Part shown: piece by piece, positions 1-9,205 of the stretch
How the letters are laid out: the number at the start of each line of letters is the position of its first letter
How positions within the stretch are numbered: the stretch's first letter is position 1
Source: Nocardia sp. MH4
Lineage (GTDB): Bacteria > Actinomycetota > Actinomycetes > Mycobacteriales > Mycobacteriaceae
NCBI RefSeq assembly: GCF_019266065.1
Contig: NZ_LPNR01000105.1
Coordinates: 1-64,000, forward strand
Length of the DNA: 64,000 nucleotides
Direction: 5' to 3'
Notes under the pieces: generated by a model
Databases searched by the model: none
Told to the model about the DNA's origin: nothing
What the model saw: the letters and a program-made list of their open reading frames with translations, nothing else
Program-made: the position numbers and the translations under genes

Positions 1-2
1 CT

Positions 3-2405
3 GCGACCACGGGTGGACGGGTTGTGCCCGGTGCCACGCCGTCCGGTGGCCGAAGTGCGCCGGCCGGTGCCGCGACGGGCGGGCACCCGGTACCGGGAGG
101 CACGCCCGCCGGCGCCACGACCGGGAGCCGGGGCGTGCCCGCCGGTGCGACGACCGGTGGACGCGCGGTCCCGGGTGCACCGGGGGAGCACGCCCAGGAG
201 CCCGTACCGACGCCGACCGGTGAGTTCCGTGTCGTCGGTGCGGTGACCGCGACCGGTGGCATCGAGACTTCGCGCAGCCAGACCAGCGCGACCGGCGCGC
301 AGCCGACACTGATCATCCGCCCGCCCGCGGCCGCGCCGGGGCAGCCCGAGACCACCGGGTTCCATCGCGTCCCGGTCGAGGGCTCCGGCGAGATCTCCAT
401 CCCCGCGGTGATCCAGCCGACCGGCCCCGCCGAGATCCGCCCGGCCGACACCCATTTCACCCCGCTCCCGACGGCGGACGAGCCCGCCGCTCCCGAGCCC
501 CCACCCGCCTACACCCCGGACCAGGGCCTGCCCAAGATGCGCCCGTTCCCGGACGCGCATCTCTACGGCGATGCCCAGCCCGGCGGTACCTCCGGCCCGG
601 TGCCTGCCCCGCCGTTCCCCCCACCCACCGGTTTCGTCCCGCCCGACGCCGACCGCCCGGCTCCGCCGCCGCGTCTCGACGCGCCCTCGGGGCCGGTCCC
701 GCAACGCGCCGCCCCGACCCAGCGGTTCGTCGGCGATGCCCCCGCGACGGAACACCACGGCCCGTCGAACCCGAACCCCCGGTTCGCCCCGGCCCCGGAC
801 GATCGATTCGGCCCGTCGGCAGACCTTGTCGACGACAGCCACGCGAATCCCGGTGCCCGACCGGGTGGTCCCGCCCTGCCCGGTCCCGGCCGCGCGCCCG
901 CCGGTTTCGTCGGCCCGGACGCTCGATTCGATACTCCGGCAGGACCTTTCGACGACAGGCGACCCACTTCGGCACCTCGGTCCGCGCCGACGCAGAAGTT
1001 CGACGGCGATCAGTTCGGCCCGGACGCCCGGTTCGGTGGTCCGGCCGACGACACCGATCCGCCCGCCCGCTTCGCTGCCCCGACCGAACAGTTCGGCGGC
1101 GCCCCGGACCGTTTCGGCCCGCCGACCGAGCAGTACGACCCGGCGAACCAGCCCTTCGGTGGTGCTCCGAACGACCGGTTCGGACCGCCGATCGAGCCCG
1201 CCGACCCGCAGCGGTCGGCGCCGACGCAGCACTTCGGCGGCGCTCCGGACGACCGGTTCGGTCCCGCCACCGAGCAGTACGATCCCCTGCGACCCCTTGC
1301 CGCCCCGTCGGGCCCGGACGATCACTTCGGCCCGGCCACCGAGCACTACGATCCGCAGCGGGCGCCCGCGGGCCGGCCTTTCAGTGGTGCGCCGGAGGAT
1401 CCGTTCGGTCCGGCCACCGAGCAGTACGACCCGCTGCGGTCGGCCGCGACGCAGCACTTCGGCGGCGCCCCCGATGACCGGTTCGGCCCGGCCACCGAGC
1501 AGTACGATCCGCAGCGATCCGCCGCGACCCAGCACTTCGGCGGCGCCCCCGACGCCCGGTTCCCCGCGACCGAGCAGTTCGACCCCGCGGATATCGACGC
1601 GCAGCGGTCCGCGCCGACCCAGCACTACCAGGGCGGTGGCGAAGGATTCGGTGCGGCGAACGAGCCGGATCCGCAACGCGCACAGGCGACCAGGCAATAT
1701 AGGGGTGGCGCGGCACCGTTCCCCGCGCACCAGGCGCCCGACGATCCGGCGCGCGCGGCCGCGACCCAGCACTACGCCGGGGCCGCGCCGGACGCCTACT
1801 CCCAGTACGACGATCCGCACGACGCCTATGGCGACCACGCCTACCGCGACCCGGCCGATCCGTACGGCCCCGACCCGGGCTACGCGCCGGATCCGGCCTG
1901 GCAGCAGCGCGATTCGCGCCCCCGGCGCTCCCTGCTGCTGCCGATCCTCGTCGGCGTGCTCGCCGTGGTGGTGCTCGCCATCGGCGGCGCGATCGGCTGG
2001 CGGCTGATGTCGTCGGCGGACTCGTCGGAGACGACCGGCGCGGCGCCGAGCTCGGCAGCGCCGGCCGGCACCGGCGGTGCTCCCGGGACCACCGCACCGC
2101 GGGCGACCACCGCCGCGCCGACCACCTCGGCCGGTCCGGTGACCTTGCCCGCGGGCGCCCAGCCCTGCGAATCCGATAGCGCCGGCGGTGCGTTCGGCAA
2201 GGCGGCGGTCGGAACCGCGGTCACCAGTTGCGGTTTCGCCGAAGCGGTGCGGGCGGCCTACGCCAGCGGTGGCACCGCACCGGGTCCGCGACCGGTGGTG
2301 GCGGCCAGTCCGGTGACCGGCCGCACCTACACGATGACGTGCACGCCCGAGGGCAAGCTCGTCACCTGCACCGGCGGCGAGAACGCCGTGGTCTACGTCT
2401 ACTGA
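3..2405 (+). CDS. Pro/Gly/Asp-rich single-pass membrane protein, 5' end outside the window
   Basis: The reading frame is already open at the window edge, so the true start lies upstream. About 640 residues of low-complexity sequence rich in Pro, Ala, Gly and Asp come first. Between about 1060 and 1660 they contain degenerate repeats of roughly 25-30 residues built on units such as FGGAPDDRFGPATEQYDP. One transmembrane helix follows (coded near 1930-2010, LLLPILVGVLAVVVLAIGGA), then a Thr/Ala/Pro linker and a small C-terminal domain with four cysteines that would lie outside the cell. The topology is that of an actinobacterial anchored surface protein with a disordered cytoplasmic arm. No catalytic motif was seen and function is unknown. 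Confidence 0.75.
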   Translation, partial: ATTGGRVVPGATPSGGRSAPAGAATGGHPVPGGTPAGATTGSRGVPAGATTGGRAVPGAPGEHAQEPVPTPTGEFRVVGAVTATGGIETSRSQTSATGAQPTLIIRPPAAAPGQPETTGFHRVPVEGSGEISIPAVIQPTGPAEIRPADTHFTPLPTADEPAAPEPPPAYTPDQGLPKMRPFPDAHLYGDAQPGGTSGPVPAPPFPPPTGFVPPDADRPAPPPRLDAPSGPVPQRAAPTQRFVGDAPATEHHGPSNPNPRFAPAPDDRFGPSADLVDDSHANPGARPGGPALPGPGRAPAGFVGPDARFDTPAGPFDDRRPTSAPRSAPTQKFDGDQFGPDARFGGPADDTDPPARFAAPTEQFGGAPDRFGPPTEQYDPANQPFGGAPNDRFGPPIEPADPQRSAPTQHFGGAPDDRFGPATEQYDPLRPLAAPSGPDDHFGPATEHYDPQRAPAGRPFSGAPEDPFGPATEQYDPLRSAATQHFGGAPDDRFGPATEQYDPQRSAATQHFGGAPDARFPATEQFDPADIDAQRSAPTQHYQGGGEGFGAANEPDPQRAQATRQYRGGAAPFPAHQAPDDPARAAATQHYAGAAPDAYSQYDDPHDAYGDHAYRDPADPYGPDPGYAPDPAWQQRDSRPRRSLLLPILVGVLAVVVLAIGGAIGWRLMSSADSSETTGAAPSSAAPAGTGGAPGTTAPRATTAAPTTSAGPVTLPAGAQPCESDSAGGAFGKAAVGTAVTSCGFAEAVRAAYASGGTAPGPRPVVAASPVTGRTYTMTCTPEGKLVTCTGGENAVVYVY

Positions 2406-2453
2406 CCCACGCCGCGGCCGCGGCCCGGACCACGGGCCGCGACCTCCGCCGGG

Positions 2454-2963
2454 TCAGCTCGCCGACGACGCGACGGCCACCACGGTGTCCCCGAGCCGGG
2501 TGACCGTGGCCGGATCACTCCACGACCCGGTGATCGACACACCGTCGGCGACCACCTCGGCGCCCGCCCGGCGCAACCGATCCGCCAGGTTCTGGTTGAC
2601 CACCTCACCGGGGCCCGCCGTGATCACCGCGACGGGTTTGCCCTCGATCGCCGGCGCCGGGCCCGAACCCGGGTGCGCCAGCCAGGCGATCACGTTCTCG
2701 GCCTGCGCGGGCACCTCCGTGCCCTCGTCGGCGAACAGCAGCACGCCGTCGGCTTCCAGCGCCGAGCGCCGCAGCTGATTGGCGATCAGCGGCCGCGCGT
2801 CCTCGGTGTCGAGGTCGTGGGTGTAGCCGGGCAGGGTGTCGAGTTCGGCCAGCGTCACCACGTCGACATCGTTGCGGACCGCGACCCGCTGGGCCTCGGT
2901 CGCCAGTTGCGCCGCGAGGGAATCCGCACCGGGTGTGGCGACGAGCGCGAGCAGATAGGCCAC
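2454..2963 (-). CDS. NAD(P)H-dependent FMN reductase-like flavodoxin-fold protein
   Basis: This 169-residue protein begins with a hydrophobic beta strand (MAYLLALVATPGADS). It continues with the alternating pattern of a flavodoxin-like fold, including a DGVLLFADEGTEVPAQAENVI segment resembling the active-site loop of the NADPH-dependent FMN reductase family, and a later PVAVITAGPG strand-loop. Such enzymes reduce flavin or quinone in the cytoplasm with NAD(P)H. It starts 12 bases after the stop of the next minus-strand gene upstream, so the two probably share a transcript. The family assignment rests on fold pattern and short motifs only. Confidence 0.55.
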   Translation of the reverse strand: MAYLLALVATPGADSLAAQLATEAQRVAVRNDVDVVTLAELDTLPGYTHDLDTEDARPLIANQLRRSALEADGVLLFADEGTEVPAQAENVIAWLAHPGSGPAPAIEGKPVAVITAGPGEVVNQNLADRLRRAGAEVVADGVSITGSWSDPATVTRLGDTVVAVASSAS

Positions 2964-2975
2964 CGTCGATCCCTC

Positions 2976-3641
2976 CTACCTGCCCTGCCGGGCGATCTGC
3001 TGCGCCGCGGCCTCGATCGCCGCGTCGTCGGCCGCGCTGAGATCGATGACGCCGATCCCGGTGATCCGGTCGGCCAGCGCGTGATTCTTCTCCTGCAGCC
3101 GCAGCGCGAAATCCTCGGCGACATCGGACTTCCCGGTGCCGTGCCCGAGCAGCACGAACGACTCGGTGCCGATCTCCGCGAGCAGCGCGACGGCGAGATC
3201 GTCGAAGTAGCGCAGGTACACCTGGTGATCGTCGTGCCCGGTGTGCCGCTCGACCGTGCGCAGATGCCGGGCGACGGTGTCGTGGTTGCGCACGTCGCGC
3301 TCGGTGTCGCTGACGCCGGTGGTGTCCAGGTCGAAGTGCAGGATCCGGGCGGTCTCGGCGTCCATCGCGACGGCGAACAGCGACCCGGTGCCCTTCACTT
3401 CGGGATGGTCGGCCAGCAGCTGCCGCGCGTGCTCGATGTCGCCGATGGCGACCCGGCCGTCGTGCGGCCGGTGGAAGACCTCGCGGTGCCCGTTCATCCG
3501 CACCGCGAGCCGATCACCGGATTCCTGCTCGACCTCGTCGGCGAGGTCCTCCCACAGCGAGACGAACCGGGTCCATTCCAGGTCGCGGGGCGCCGGATGT
3601 CCGGTGATCGCCGCCAGCGTCTTGCGGGTATGCGCGTTCAC
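2976..3641 (-). CDS. Hypothetical protein, possible bacterial eRF1-like (baeRF) fold
   Basis: This 221-residue soluble protein is acidic and His/Asp-rich, with no signal peptide or membrane helix. Segments such as GSLFAVAMDAETARILHFDLDTT, and the later stretch around ESFVLLGHG, resemble the central Rossmann-like domain of bacterial eRF1-family proteins. This is weak, from general pattern only. It lies 18 bases downstream of the YdeP-like oxidoreductase stop and upstream of the FMN-reductase-like gene on the same strand, suggesting a three-gene operon. The function is not known. Confidence 0.5.
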   Translation of the reverse strand: MNAHTRKTLAAITGHPAPRDLEWTRFVSLWEDLADEVEQESGDRLAVRMNGHREVFHRPHDGRVAIGDIEHARQLLADHPEVKGTGSLFAVAMDAETARILHFDLDTTGVSDTERDVRNHDTVARHLRTVERHTGHDDHQVYLRYFDDLAVALLAEIGTESFVLLGHGTGKSDVAEDFALRLQEKNHALADRITGIGVIDLSAADDAAIEAAAQQIARQGR

Positions 3642-3659
3642 AGTGTTCTCCTCGGCCGG

Positions 3660-5981
3660 TCAACTCGACGGTGTGACAGTGACTTTCACGCTCTTCATCA
3701 GGGGTTGATCGCTCTCGGTGCTGAAATCGCCGATCGCGCACAGCACGTTCATCTCCGGCATGTACCCGGCCGCGCAGCCCGGCGGGATGTCGTAGGGGAC
3801 CACCTTGTACCGGTGCAGCGAGCGGGTCGACCCGTCGCGGGCGGTGCTGGTGATGTCGACGTCGTCGAACTCCGTCAGCCCGCGCTCGCGCATGTCCTGC
3901 TCGTTCATGAAGATCAGCGTGCGCAGGTTCTTCACGCCGCGATAGCGGTCGTTGTCGGAGTAGATACTGGTGTTCCACTGGTCGTGGGAACGCTGGGTGG
4001 CCAGGGTGAGCACCCCGGGCGGATTGATGGTGTCGGGCAGTGTCACGGTGGCGAATTCGGCCTTGCCCGAGGGGGTCAGGAAGATCAGTTCGCGCGCGGG
4101 CTGGCGGATGCGGAAACCCAGCGGCAGGCGGACGCGGCGGTTGTAGTCCTCGAAGCCGGGCAGCACCTTCGACATCACGTCGCGGATGCGGTCGTAGTCC
4201 TCGATGTAGTACTCCCACGGCGTCTCGGTCCGCGGCAGCGCGGCTTTGGCGATGCCGGCCAGGATCGCGGGCTCCGACATCAGGTGCGGGGACGCGGGCT
4301 TCTTCATGCCCCGCGACATGTGCACCACCGCCATGCCGTTCTCCATCGAGGTGATCTGCGGCCCGCTGCGCTGGTGGTCGCGTTCCGTGCGGCCGATGCA
4401 GGGCAGGATCAGCGCGCGTTTGCCGTGGATGACATGGCTGCGATTGAGCTTGGTGCTGACATTGACGGTGAAGCCGCACTTCTGGAACGCCGCGAAGGTG
4501 TAGGCGGCATCCGGCGCGGCAGCGACGAAATTGCCGCCCATGCTGAGGAAGAACTCGAGCTTGCCCGCCTGCATCGCCTGGATCGTGGACACCACGTCGT
4601 AGCCGTTGGCGCGCGGCGGATCGATCTTGCACACCTGCGCCAGCCGGTCCAGGAACTCCGCGCTCGGATTGTTGTCGATGCCGCAGGTGCGGTTGCCCTG
4701 CACATTGCTGTGCCCGCGCACCGGCGACGGACCGGCGCCCTCCCGGCCCAGATTGCCGCGCATGAGCAGCACATTGACGATCTCGCGGATCGTGTCGACA
4801 CCGTGCTCGTGCTGGGTGATGCCCAGACACCAGCTCATGACGGTGCGGTCGGCGTCGCAGTAGATGCCGGCGGCCTTGCGGATGTCGCTCTCGCTCAGAC
4901 CCGATTGCCGCTGGATCTCGGCCCAGGTGGTGTCCTTCACCTCGCGCACGTAGTCGTCGAAGCCGACGGTGTAGCGCTCGATGAACTCGTGGTCGAGGGC
5001 CTTGGGGTCGGTCTCGGCTTCCTCCAGCACGTGTTTGGCGATGCCGCGCAGCAGCGCGAAGTCGCCGCCGATGCGGACCTGCAGATTCAGGGTGCTGGTC
5101 TTGGTGGGGTGGAAGGTGGCCATCGCGGCGAAGTCGTGCGGGATGATCGTGTTGCGCGCGCCCGCCTCGATCAGCGGGTTGACGTGCACGATCTGCGCGC
5201 CGCGCTTGTGTGCCTCGGCCAGCGCGGTCAGCATGCGCGGCGCGTTGGAGGCCGCGTTGATGCCCATCACGAACAGCGCGTCGGCCTTGTCCCAGTCCTC
5301 GATGTCGCAGGTGCCCTTGCCGGTGCCCAGGGCCGCGTTGAGCGCGCGGCCGCTGGCCTCGTGGCACATGTTGGAGCAGTCGGGCAGGTTGTTGGTGCCG
5401 AATTCGCGCACCATCAGCTGGTAGAGGAAGGTGGCCTCGTTGCCGAGCCTGCCCGAGGTGTAGAACGACGCCAGATTCGGGTCGGGCAGTTCGCGCAGCG
5501 TCTTGCCGACCATCTCGAACGCGTCCGGCCAGCTGATCGGGACGTAGTGGTCGGTCGCGGCGTCGTAGACCATCGGATGGGTGAGCCTGCCCTGGTCCTC
5601 GAGGTCGTAGTCGCTCCAGGTGGCGAGCTCGCTGACGGTGTGCGCGGCGAAGAACTCCGGGGTGCACCGCTTGTGCGTCATCTCCCAGGTGACGTGCTTG
5701 ATGCCGTTCTCGCAGACGTCGAGCTTGAGGCCGTCGGTCGCGTCGGGCCAGGCACAGCCGGGGCAGTCGAAGCCGTGCGAGGCGTGGTTCATCTTGAGAA
5801 TGGCCTTGGTACCGATCAGCGGTTCGTGCTCCTTGAGCACCATGAACTTGCCGACGGCCAGCGCGGCGCCCCACCCCGCGGCCGGATGGTGATAGGGCTT
5901 CACCGACGGAACGGCGTCGCGATCGGCGGGGCCGCTCGGTCCGTTGTCGGGGTCATACGCGGTGTACGGACCGTCAGCCAT
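3660..5981 (-). CDS. FdhF/YdeP-family molybdopterin oxidoreductase (formate dehydrogenase-like)
   Basis: This 773-residue protein has the YdeP/FdhF layout. Near the N-terminus is a CPGCAWP motif (Cys73, Cys76) with further cysteines at about 90 and 106, then the molybdopterin domains (SGRLGNEATF, DCSNMCHEASG with Cys202 and Cys206), and a C-terminal dinucleotide-binding domain ending in the aspartate-decarboxylase-like fold. It would bind bis-MGD in the cytoplasm. The family includes the acid-resistance protein YdeP, whose physiological substrate is unsettled, so formate should not be assumed. An AAGGGA ribosome site precedes the ATG by about seven bases. An FdhD homologue, needed to sulfurate this cofactor class, is encoded 3.2 kb away on the other strand. 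Confidence 0.88.
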   Translation of the reverse strand: MADGPYTAYDPDNGPSGPADRDAVPSVKPYHHPAAGWGAALAVGKFMVLKEHEPLIGTKAILKMNHASHGFDCPGCAWPDATDGLKLDVCENGIKHVTWEMTHKRCTPEFFAAHTVSELATWSDYDLEDQGRLTHPMVYDAATDHYVPISWPDAFEMVGKTLRELPDPNLASFYTSGRLGNEATFLYQLMVREFGTNNLPDCSNMCHEASGRALNAALGTGKGTCDIEDWDKADALFVMGINAASNAPRMLTALAEAHKRGAQIVHVNPLIEAGARNTIIPHDFAAMATFHPTKTSTLNLQVRIGGDFALLRGIAKHVLEEAETDPKALDHEFIERYTVGFDDYVREVKDTTWAEIQRQSGLSESDIRKAAGIYCDADRTVMSWCLGITQHEHGVDTIREIVNVLLMRGNLGREGAGPSPVRGHSNVQGNRTCGIDNNPSAEFLDRLAQVCKIDPPRANGYDVVSTIQAMQAGKLEFFLSMGGNFVAAAPDAAYTFAAFQKCGFTVNVSTKLNRSHVIHGKRALILPCIGRTERDHQRSGPQITSMENGMAVVHMSRGMKKPASPHLMSEPAILAGIAKAALPRTETPWEYYIEDYDRIRDVMSKVLPGFEDYNRRVRLPLGFRIRQPARELIFLTPSGKAEFATVTLPDTINPPGVLTLATQRSHDQWNTSIYSDNDRYRGVKNLRTLIFMNEQDMRERGLTEFDDVDITSTARDGSTRSLHRYKVVPYDIPPGCAAGYMPEMNVLCAIGDFSTESDQPLMKSVKVTVTPSS

Positions 5982-6284
5982 GACGTGTTCCCTTCGATCG
6001 AAAGTGTTCGAAGCCTGTCGGTACCCGGTTGGGATTCTCTACCGCCGAGATCACGGATGGGCGTAGGCCGGGTACCGGCCCACCGACATCGAGCGTGTCG
6101 CGCGCGGTTCGAGTGTGTGCCCGCCGGTCCGGTCGCGTCCAAGACAGACTTCCGAGCACCCGATAGGCGCCGCTTATCACTGCCGGTAGAGTCCCGAAAA
6201 CCGCGTCTCACCTGCGTTTCGACGGTTTGACGCGCGCCGCGCGGGTCGGTGACGATGGTCCATCGGCCCAGGGGAGACCGCCCC

Positions 6285-7550
6285 GTGACCGACTTTCGGA
6301 GGAACCCCTTGCGCACCATCTCGACCCAGGCGCGCCCGGTGATTCGACGGTTCACCACCGACATCGATCATCTGCCCGCTGCCCGGGTGTTCGCCGGCCT
6401 GGCCGTGCCCGGCCTGCTGCTCGTCGCGGCGGGCCGCACCGACCTGCTCATCTACGCGGTGTTCGGGTCCTTCACCGGCATGTACGGCTTCGCGGAAGCG
6501 CCGCGGCAGCGGCTGGTCCATCAGTGCGAGGCGGCGGTGCTGCTGGTCGGCGCGGTCGGCGCGGGCATCCTGCTCGCCCGGCTGCACGCCCCGCCCGCCG
6601 TGCTGGTCGCGGCGGTGGCGGTGTTCGCCGCGGTCGCCTCGCCGATCACCGACCGGCTCGGCCTGCGGCCGGAGGGCCCGTTCTTCGGCATCTTCGCCTT
6701 CGGCGCCGTCGCGATGGTCGCGGGTGGCCGGCGTGATCCGCTGTCCGCGCTGGCGGTCTGCGCGCTCACCGCGGCGTTGTGCGTGGTGGTCGGCTATCTC
6801 GAGTCGACGCGGCGGGTGCGTCGCGACGACACCCGCGCTGTCCCGGTGACGATTCCGCCGCATCGCACCGGCCGGATCTCGCTGGTGCAGGCGGGCCGCT
6901 ACGCGCTGGCGATCTCCATCGCGGGCGGCATCGGCCTGCTGCTCGGTGTCGGCCACGCCAACTGGGCGATGGCGGGCGCGGCGGTGCCGTTGGCGGCCGC
7001 CGACTCGCGCGGGCGGATCACCCGCGGGCTGCACCGCGTCGTCGGGACCTTCCTGGGTCTCGCGGTCACGGCCCCGCTGCTGATCCCCGGTCCCAGCCCG
7101 GCGATGCTGGGACTGGCGATCATCGCGCTGCTGTACCCGACCGAACTGTTCCTGGCCCGCCACTACGCGGTCGCGCTCGGGTTCTTCACCCCGCTGATCA
7201 TGTCGATGACCGAACTGGCCGACCCCACCGATCCGCTGACCATGCTCACCGATCGCGCCGTCGACACGGTGATCGGTGTCGCGGTGGGCGTCGCGGTGGC
7301 CCTGCTGATCCGCGAACCGGCGCTCGGCACGGCCCCGACCTCCCCGCCGAAGGCATGCGAACCGATGCATACTGTCGACATGGCTGACGACAACCAGTGG
7401 TACTACTGCATCAAGCACCATCAGGCCGAACAGGGCAAGACCTGCTGGTACGGCGACCGGATGGGTCCCTACCCGGACCAGGCCACCGCCGAACGAGCAC
7501 TCGAGATCGCCAAGGCCCGCAACAAGGCCGCCGACGCCGAGGACGACTGA
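6285..7550 (+). CDS. FUSC-type membrane protein with an in-frame C-terminal 56-residue module
   Basis: A start at GTG 6285 is favoured by AGGGGAG eight bases upstream; GTG 6249 is an in-frame alternative. Residues up to about 365 hold two sets of closely spaced hydrophobic helices, as in FUSC / aromatic acid exporter proteins, separated by a short cytoplasmic loop (around STRRVRRDDTRAVPV). The frame then runs without a stop into MADDNQWYYCIKHHQAEQ, a sequence that in related actinobacteria I recall as a separate small protein. The gene would make either a fusion or, more likely, a transporter whose tail overlaps an independently started small gene at 7380. The substrate is unknown. Confidence 0.7.
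   Translation: MTDFRRNPLRTISTQARPVIRRFTTDIDHLPAARVFAGLAVPGLLLVAAGRTDLLIYAVFGSFTGMYGFAEAPRQRLVHQCEAAVLLVGAVGAGILLARLHAPPAVLVAAVAVFAAVASPITDRLGLRPEGPFFGIFAFGAVAMVAGGRRDPLSALAVCALTAALCVVVGYLESTRRVRRDDTRAVPVTIPPHRTGRISLVQAGRYALAISIAGGIGLLLGVGHANWAMAGAAVPLAAADSRGRITRGLHRVVGTFLGLAVTAPLLIPGPSPAMLGLAIIALLYPTELFLARHYAVALGFFTPLIMSMTELADPTDPLTMLTDRAVDTVIGVAVGVAVALLIREPALGTAPTSPPKACEPMHTVDMADDNQWYYCIKHHQAEQGKTCWYGDRMGPYPDQATAERALEIAKARNKAADAEDD
7368..7373 (+). promoter_or_regulatory. Candidate -10 element for leaderless small gene
   Basis: CATACT lies six bases before ATG 7380. Placing the transcription start at the ATG itself would give a leaderless mRNA. No convincing -35 element was seen, as is usual for such promoters. 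Confidence 0.4.
7380..7550 (+). CDS. Small conserved SPOR-like protein, nested in frame at the end of the FUSC gene
   Basis: ATG 7380 opens a 56-residue product starting MADDNQWYYCIKHHQAEQ and containing a YPDQATAERALEIAK segment typical of SPOR-like small actinobacterial proteins. A CATACT -10 element at 7368-7373 sits six bases before the ATG, the arrangement of a leaderless promoter. This supports independent expression although the upstream frame has no stop. Its function is unknown. The alternative is that only the fused protein is made. Confidence 0.5.
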   Translation: MADDNQWYYCIKHHQAEQGKTCWYGDRMGPYPDQATAERALEIAKARNKAADAEDD

Positions 7551-7551
7551 G

Positions 7552-8478
7552 CTGCTGTTCCGCCAACTCGAGTACTTCGTCGCCCTCGCCCGCGAACGGC
7601 ACTTCGCCCGCGCGGCCGCGGCCTGCTACGTCTCCCAGCCCGCCCTGTCCGAGGCGCTACGCAAACTCGAACACGAGCTGGGGGTTCCGCTGGTCCGGCG
7701 CGGGCGCACGTTCGAGGGACTGACCCCCGAGGGCGAACGACTCGTGTTGTGGGCCAGGCGGATCCTGGCCGACCGCGACGCGCTCGCGCACGAGGTGCAC
7801 GCGTTGCGGACCGGCCTCACCGGTGACCTGCGGATCGGGGCGATCCCGGCCGCCTCGGGCACCGTCGCCCTGCTGACCGACCCGTTCTGCACCGCGCACC
7901 CGCTGGTGCGGATCCGGGTGGAGACCAGCCTGCGTTCGGGCGATATCGTCGAGCGGCTGCGGCGTTTCGAACTCGACGCGGGCATCGTCTACGGCGACGG
8001 CGTCGACACCGCGGGCCTCACCCGGACCCCGCTCTACGCCGAACGGCAGGTCCTGCTGGCGGGCACCGATCTGCTGGCGGGCCGGTCCGGGGCGATCAGC
8101 TGGGCCGAGGCGCTCGAGATGCCGATGTGCTTGCTGCACAAGGGCATGCGCGGCCGCGATCTGATCGACGACGCCCTGGTCCCCACCGGTCTGGTGCCGT
8201 CGCCGCAGGTGGAGACCGATTCGGTGGTGTCGCTGCTCGCGCATGTGAGCACCGGCCGCTGGGCCTGTGTGGTGCCGCAGCCGTGGCTGACGATCTTCCC
8301 GCCGCCCGCGGGCGTACGGACCCTGCGCCTGGACGACCCGGCCGTGACCGCCGGGATCGTGCTCGTCACCCCGGCCGTCGAGCCGGGGTCGGTGCTGGTC
8401 AAAGCGCTCATCGAGACCGCGCGCACGGCCGGTATCGACGACACCCTGCGGCGCTCGGCGCAGCGGCGCGAGAGCTGA
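7552..8478 (+). CDS. LysR-family transcriptional regulator with probable CTG start
   Basis: The frame encodes a full LysR protein. Its N-terminal winged helix-turn-helix reads LLFRQLEYFVALARERHF, with the recognition region YVSQPALSEALRKLEHEL, followed by an effector domain of about 210 residues. No ATG, GTG or TTG exists between the upstream stop and GTG 7744, and starting there would delete the whole DNA-binding domain. The first plausible start is CTG 7552 (or CTG 7555), directly after the TGA of the preceding gene, which suggests translational coupling. With CTG 7552 the product is 308 residues, normal for the family. Target and ligand are unknown; the neighbouring FUSC exporter is a candidate. 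Confidence 0.75.
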   Translation: MLFRQLEYFVALARERHFARAAAACYVSQPALSEALRKLEHELGVPLVRRGRTFEGLTPEGERLVLWARRILADRDALAHEVHALRTGLTGDLRIGAIPAASGTVALLTDPFCTAHPLVRIRVETSLRSGDIVERLRRFELDAGIVYGDGVDTAGLTRTPLYAERQVLLAGTDLLAGRSGAISWAEALEMPMCLLHKGMRGRDLIDDALVPTGLVPSPQVETDSVVSLLAHVSTGRWACVVPQPWLTIFPPPAGVRTLRLDDPAVTAGIVLVTPAVEPGSVLVKALIETARTAGIDDTLRRSAQRRES

Positions 8479-8512
8479 GATCGACATCGGCTATGAGTGT
8501 GCGCACCTTCGG

Positions 8513-8518
8513 TACTGT
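8513..8518 (+). promoter_or_regulatory. Candidate -10 element, leaderless start of DUF1345 gene
   Basis: TACTGT ends eight bases before ATG 8527 and supports that start over the upstream in-frame alternative at 8497. Confidence 0.4.
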
Positions 8519-8526
8519 CGATCGAT

Positions 8527-9168
8527 ATGAGGAACCACCTGGTGGTGCCCGCAGTCAATCGCCTGGTCGGTTCGATCCTGATCGGGGCGCTGATCGGGGT
8601 CCTCGTCGGCCTCGGACTCGGGCGGGGCGTAGCGCTGGGTGGCCTGATCGGCATCGCGGCGATGGCCACGGTCTTCGTCGTCGCGGGCTGGCTGGTGCTG
8701 TGGCCGATGGACGCCGCGCAGACCAAGGCGAATGTGCGGCGCGAGGACTTCCAGCCGTTCGTCCAGGAGATCTCGGTGGTGTCCTCGGCGGCGGGCGGGA
8801 TCATCGGCATCGTGGCGATCCTGGTGTTCGGCCGATCGGAGGAGGGGCACGTCGCGGCGGCGACGGCGCTGGCCGGCGTCTTCGCGGCCTGGGCGGCGGT
8901 GCACCTGATGTACGCGGCGCGATATGCCTTCCACTACTACGAATCACCCACGGGCGGGATCGATTTCAACTCCGAGGAGCCGCCCTCGTACCGCGACTTC
9001 CTCTATTTCAGCTACAACCTCGGGATGACCTATCAGGTCTCCGACACCAATGTCACCAGTCCGGTGGTGCGGGCCATCGTGCTCCGGCACTGCCTGCTGT
9101 CCTACGCTTTCGGCACGGTCATCCTGGCGACGACGATCAATCTCGTCGTCGGCATCGCGACCGGCTGA
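8527..9168 (+). CDS. DUF1345 family integral membrane protein
   Basis: The 213-residue product has about five to six hydrophobic helices. It carries the family-typical stretch [18 protein letters not shown], followed by a conserved region around residues 180-200 ([16 protein letters not shown]). DUF1345 proteins are inner-membrane proteins of unknown function. ATG 8527 was chosen because a TACTGT -10 box lies eight bases upstream. It stands alone between the LysR gene and fdhD, 37 bases before the latter. Confidence 0.8.
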   Translation: MRNHLVVPAVNRLVGSILIGALIGVLVGLGLGRGVALGGLIGIAAMATVFVVAGWLVLWPMDAAQTKANVRREDFQPFVQEISVVSSAAGGIIGIVAILVFGRSEEGHVAAATALAGVFAAWAAVHLMYAARYAFHYYESPTGGIDFNSEEPPSYRDFLYFSYNLGMTYQVSDTNVTSPVVRAIVLRHCLLSYAFGTVILATTINLVVGIATG

Positions 9169-9205
9169 GCGAACCCACCGCAACCCGACCGATGGGCACC
9201 TCCTG

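Noticed and set aside
2673-6230. 1185-codon plus-strand frame across the YdeP-like oxidoreductase region
   Set aside because: It is the antisense shadow of three minus-strand genes with clear protein motifs; its product is an Arg/Gly/Asp mixture without any domain.
6177-7421. 414-codon minus-strand frame opposite the FUSC gene
   Set aside because: Shadow of a membrane protein gene; very high Arg/Asp/Gln content without motifs.
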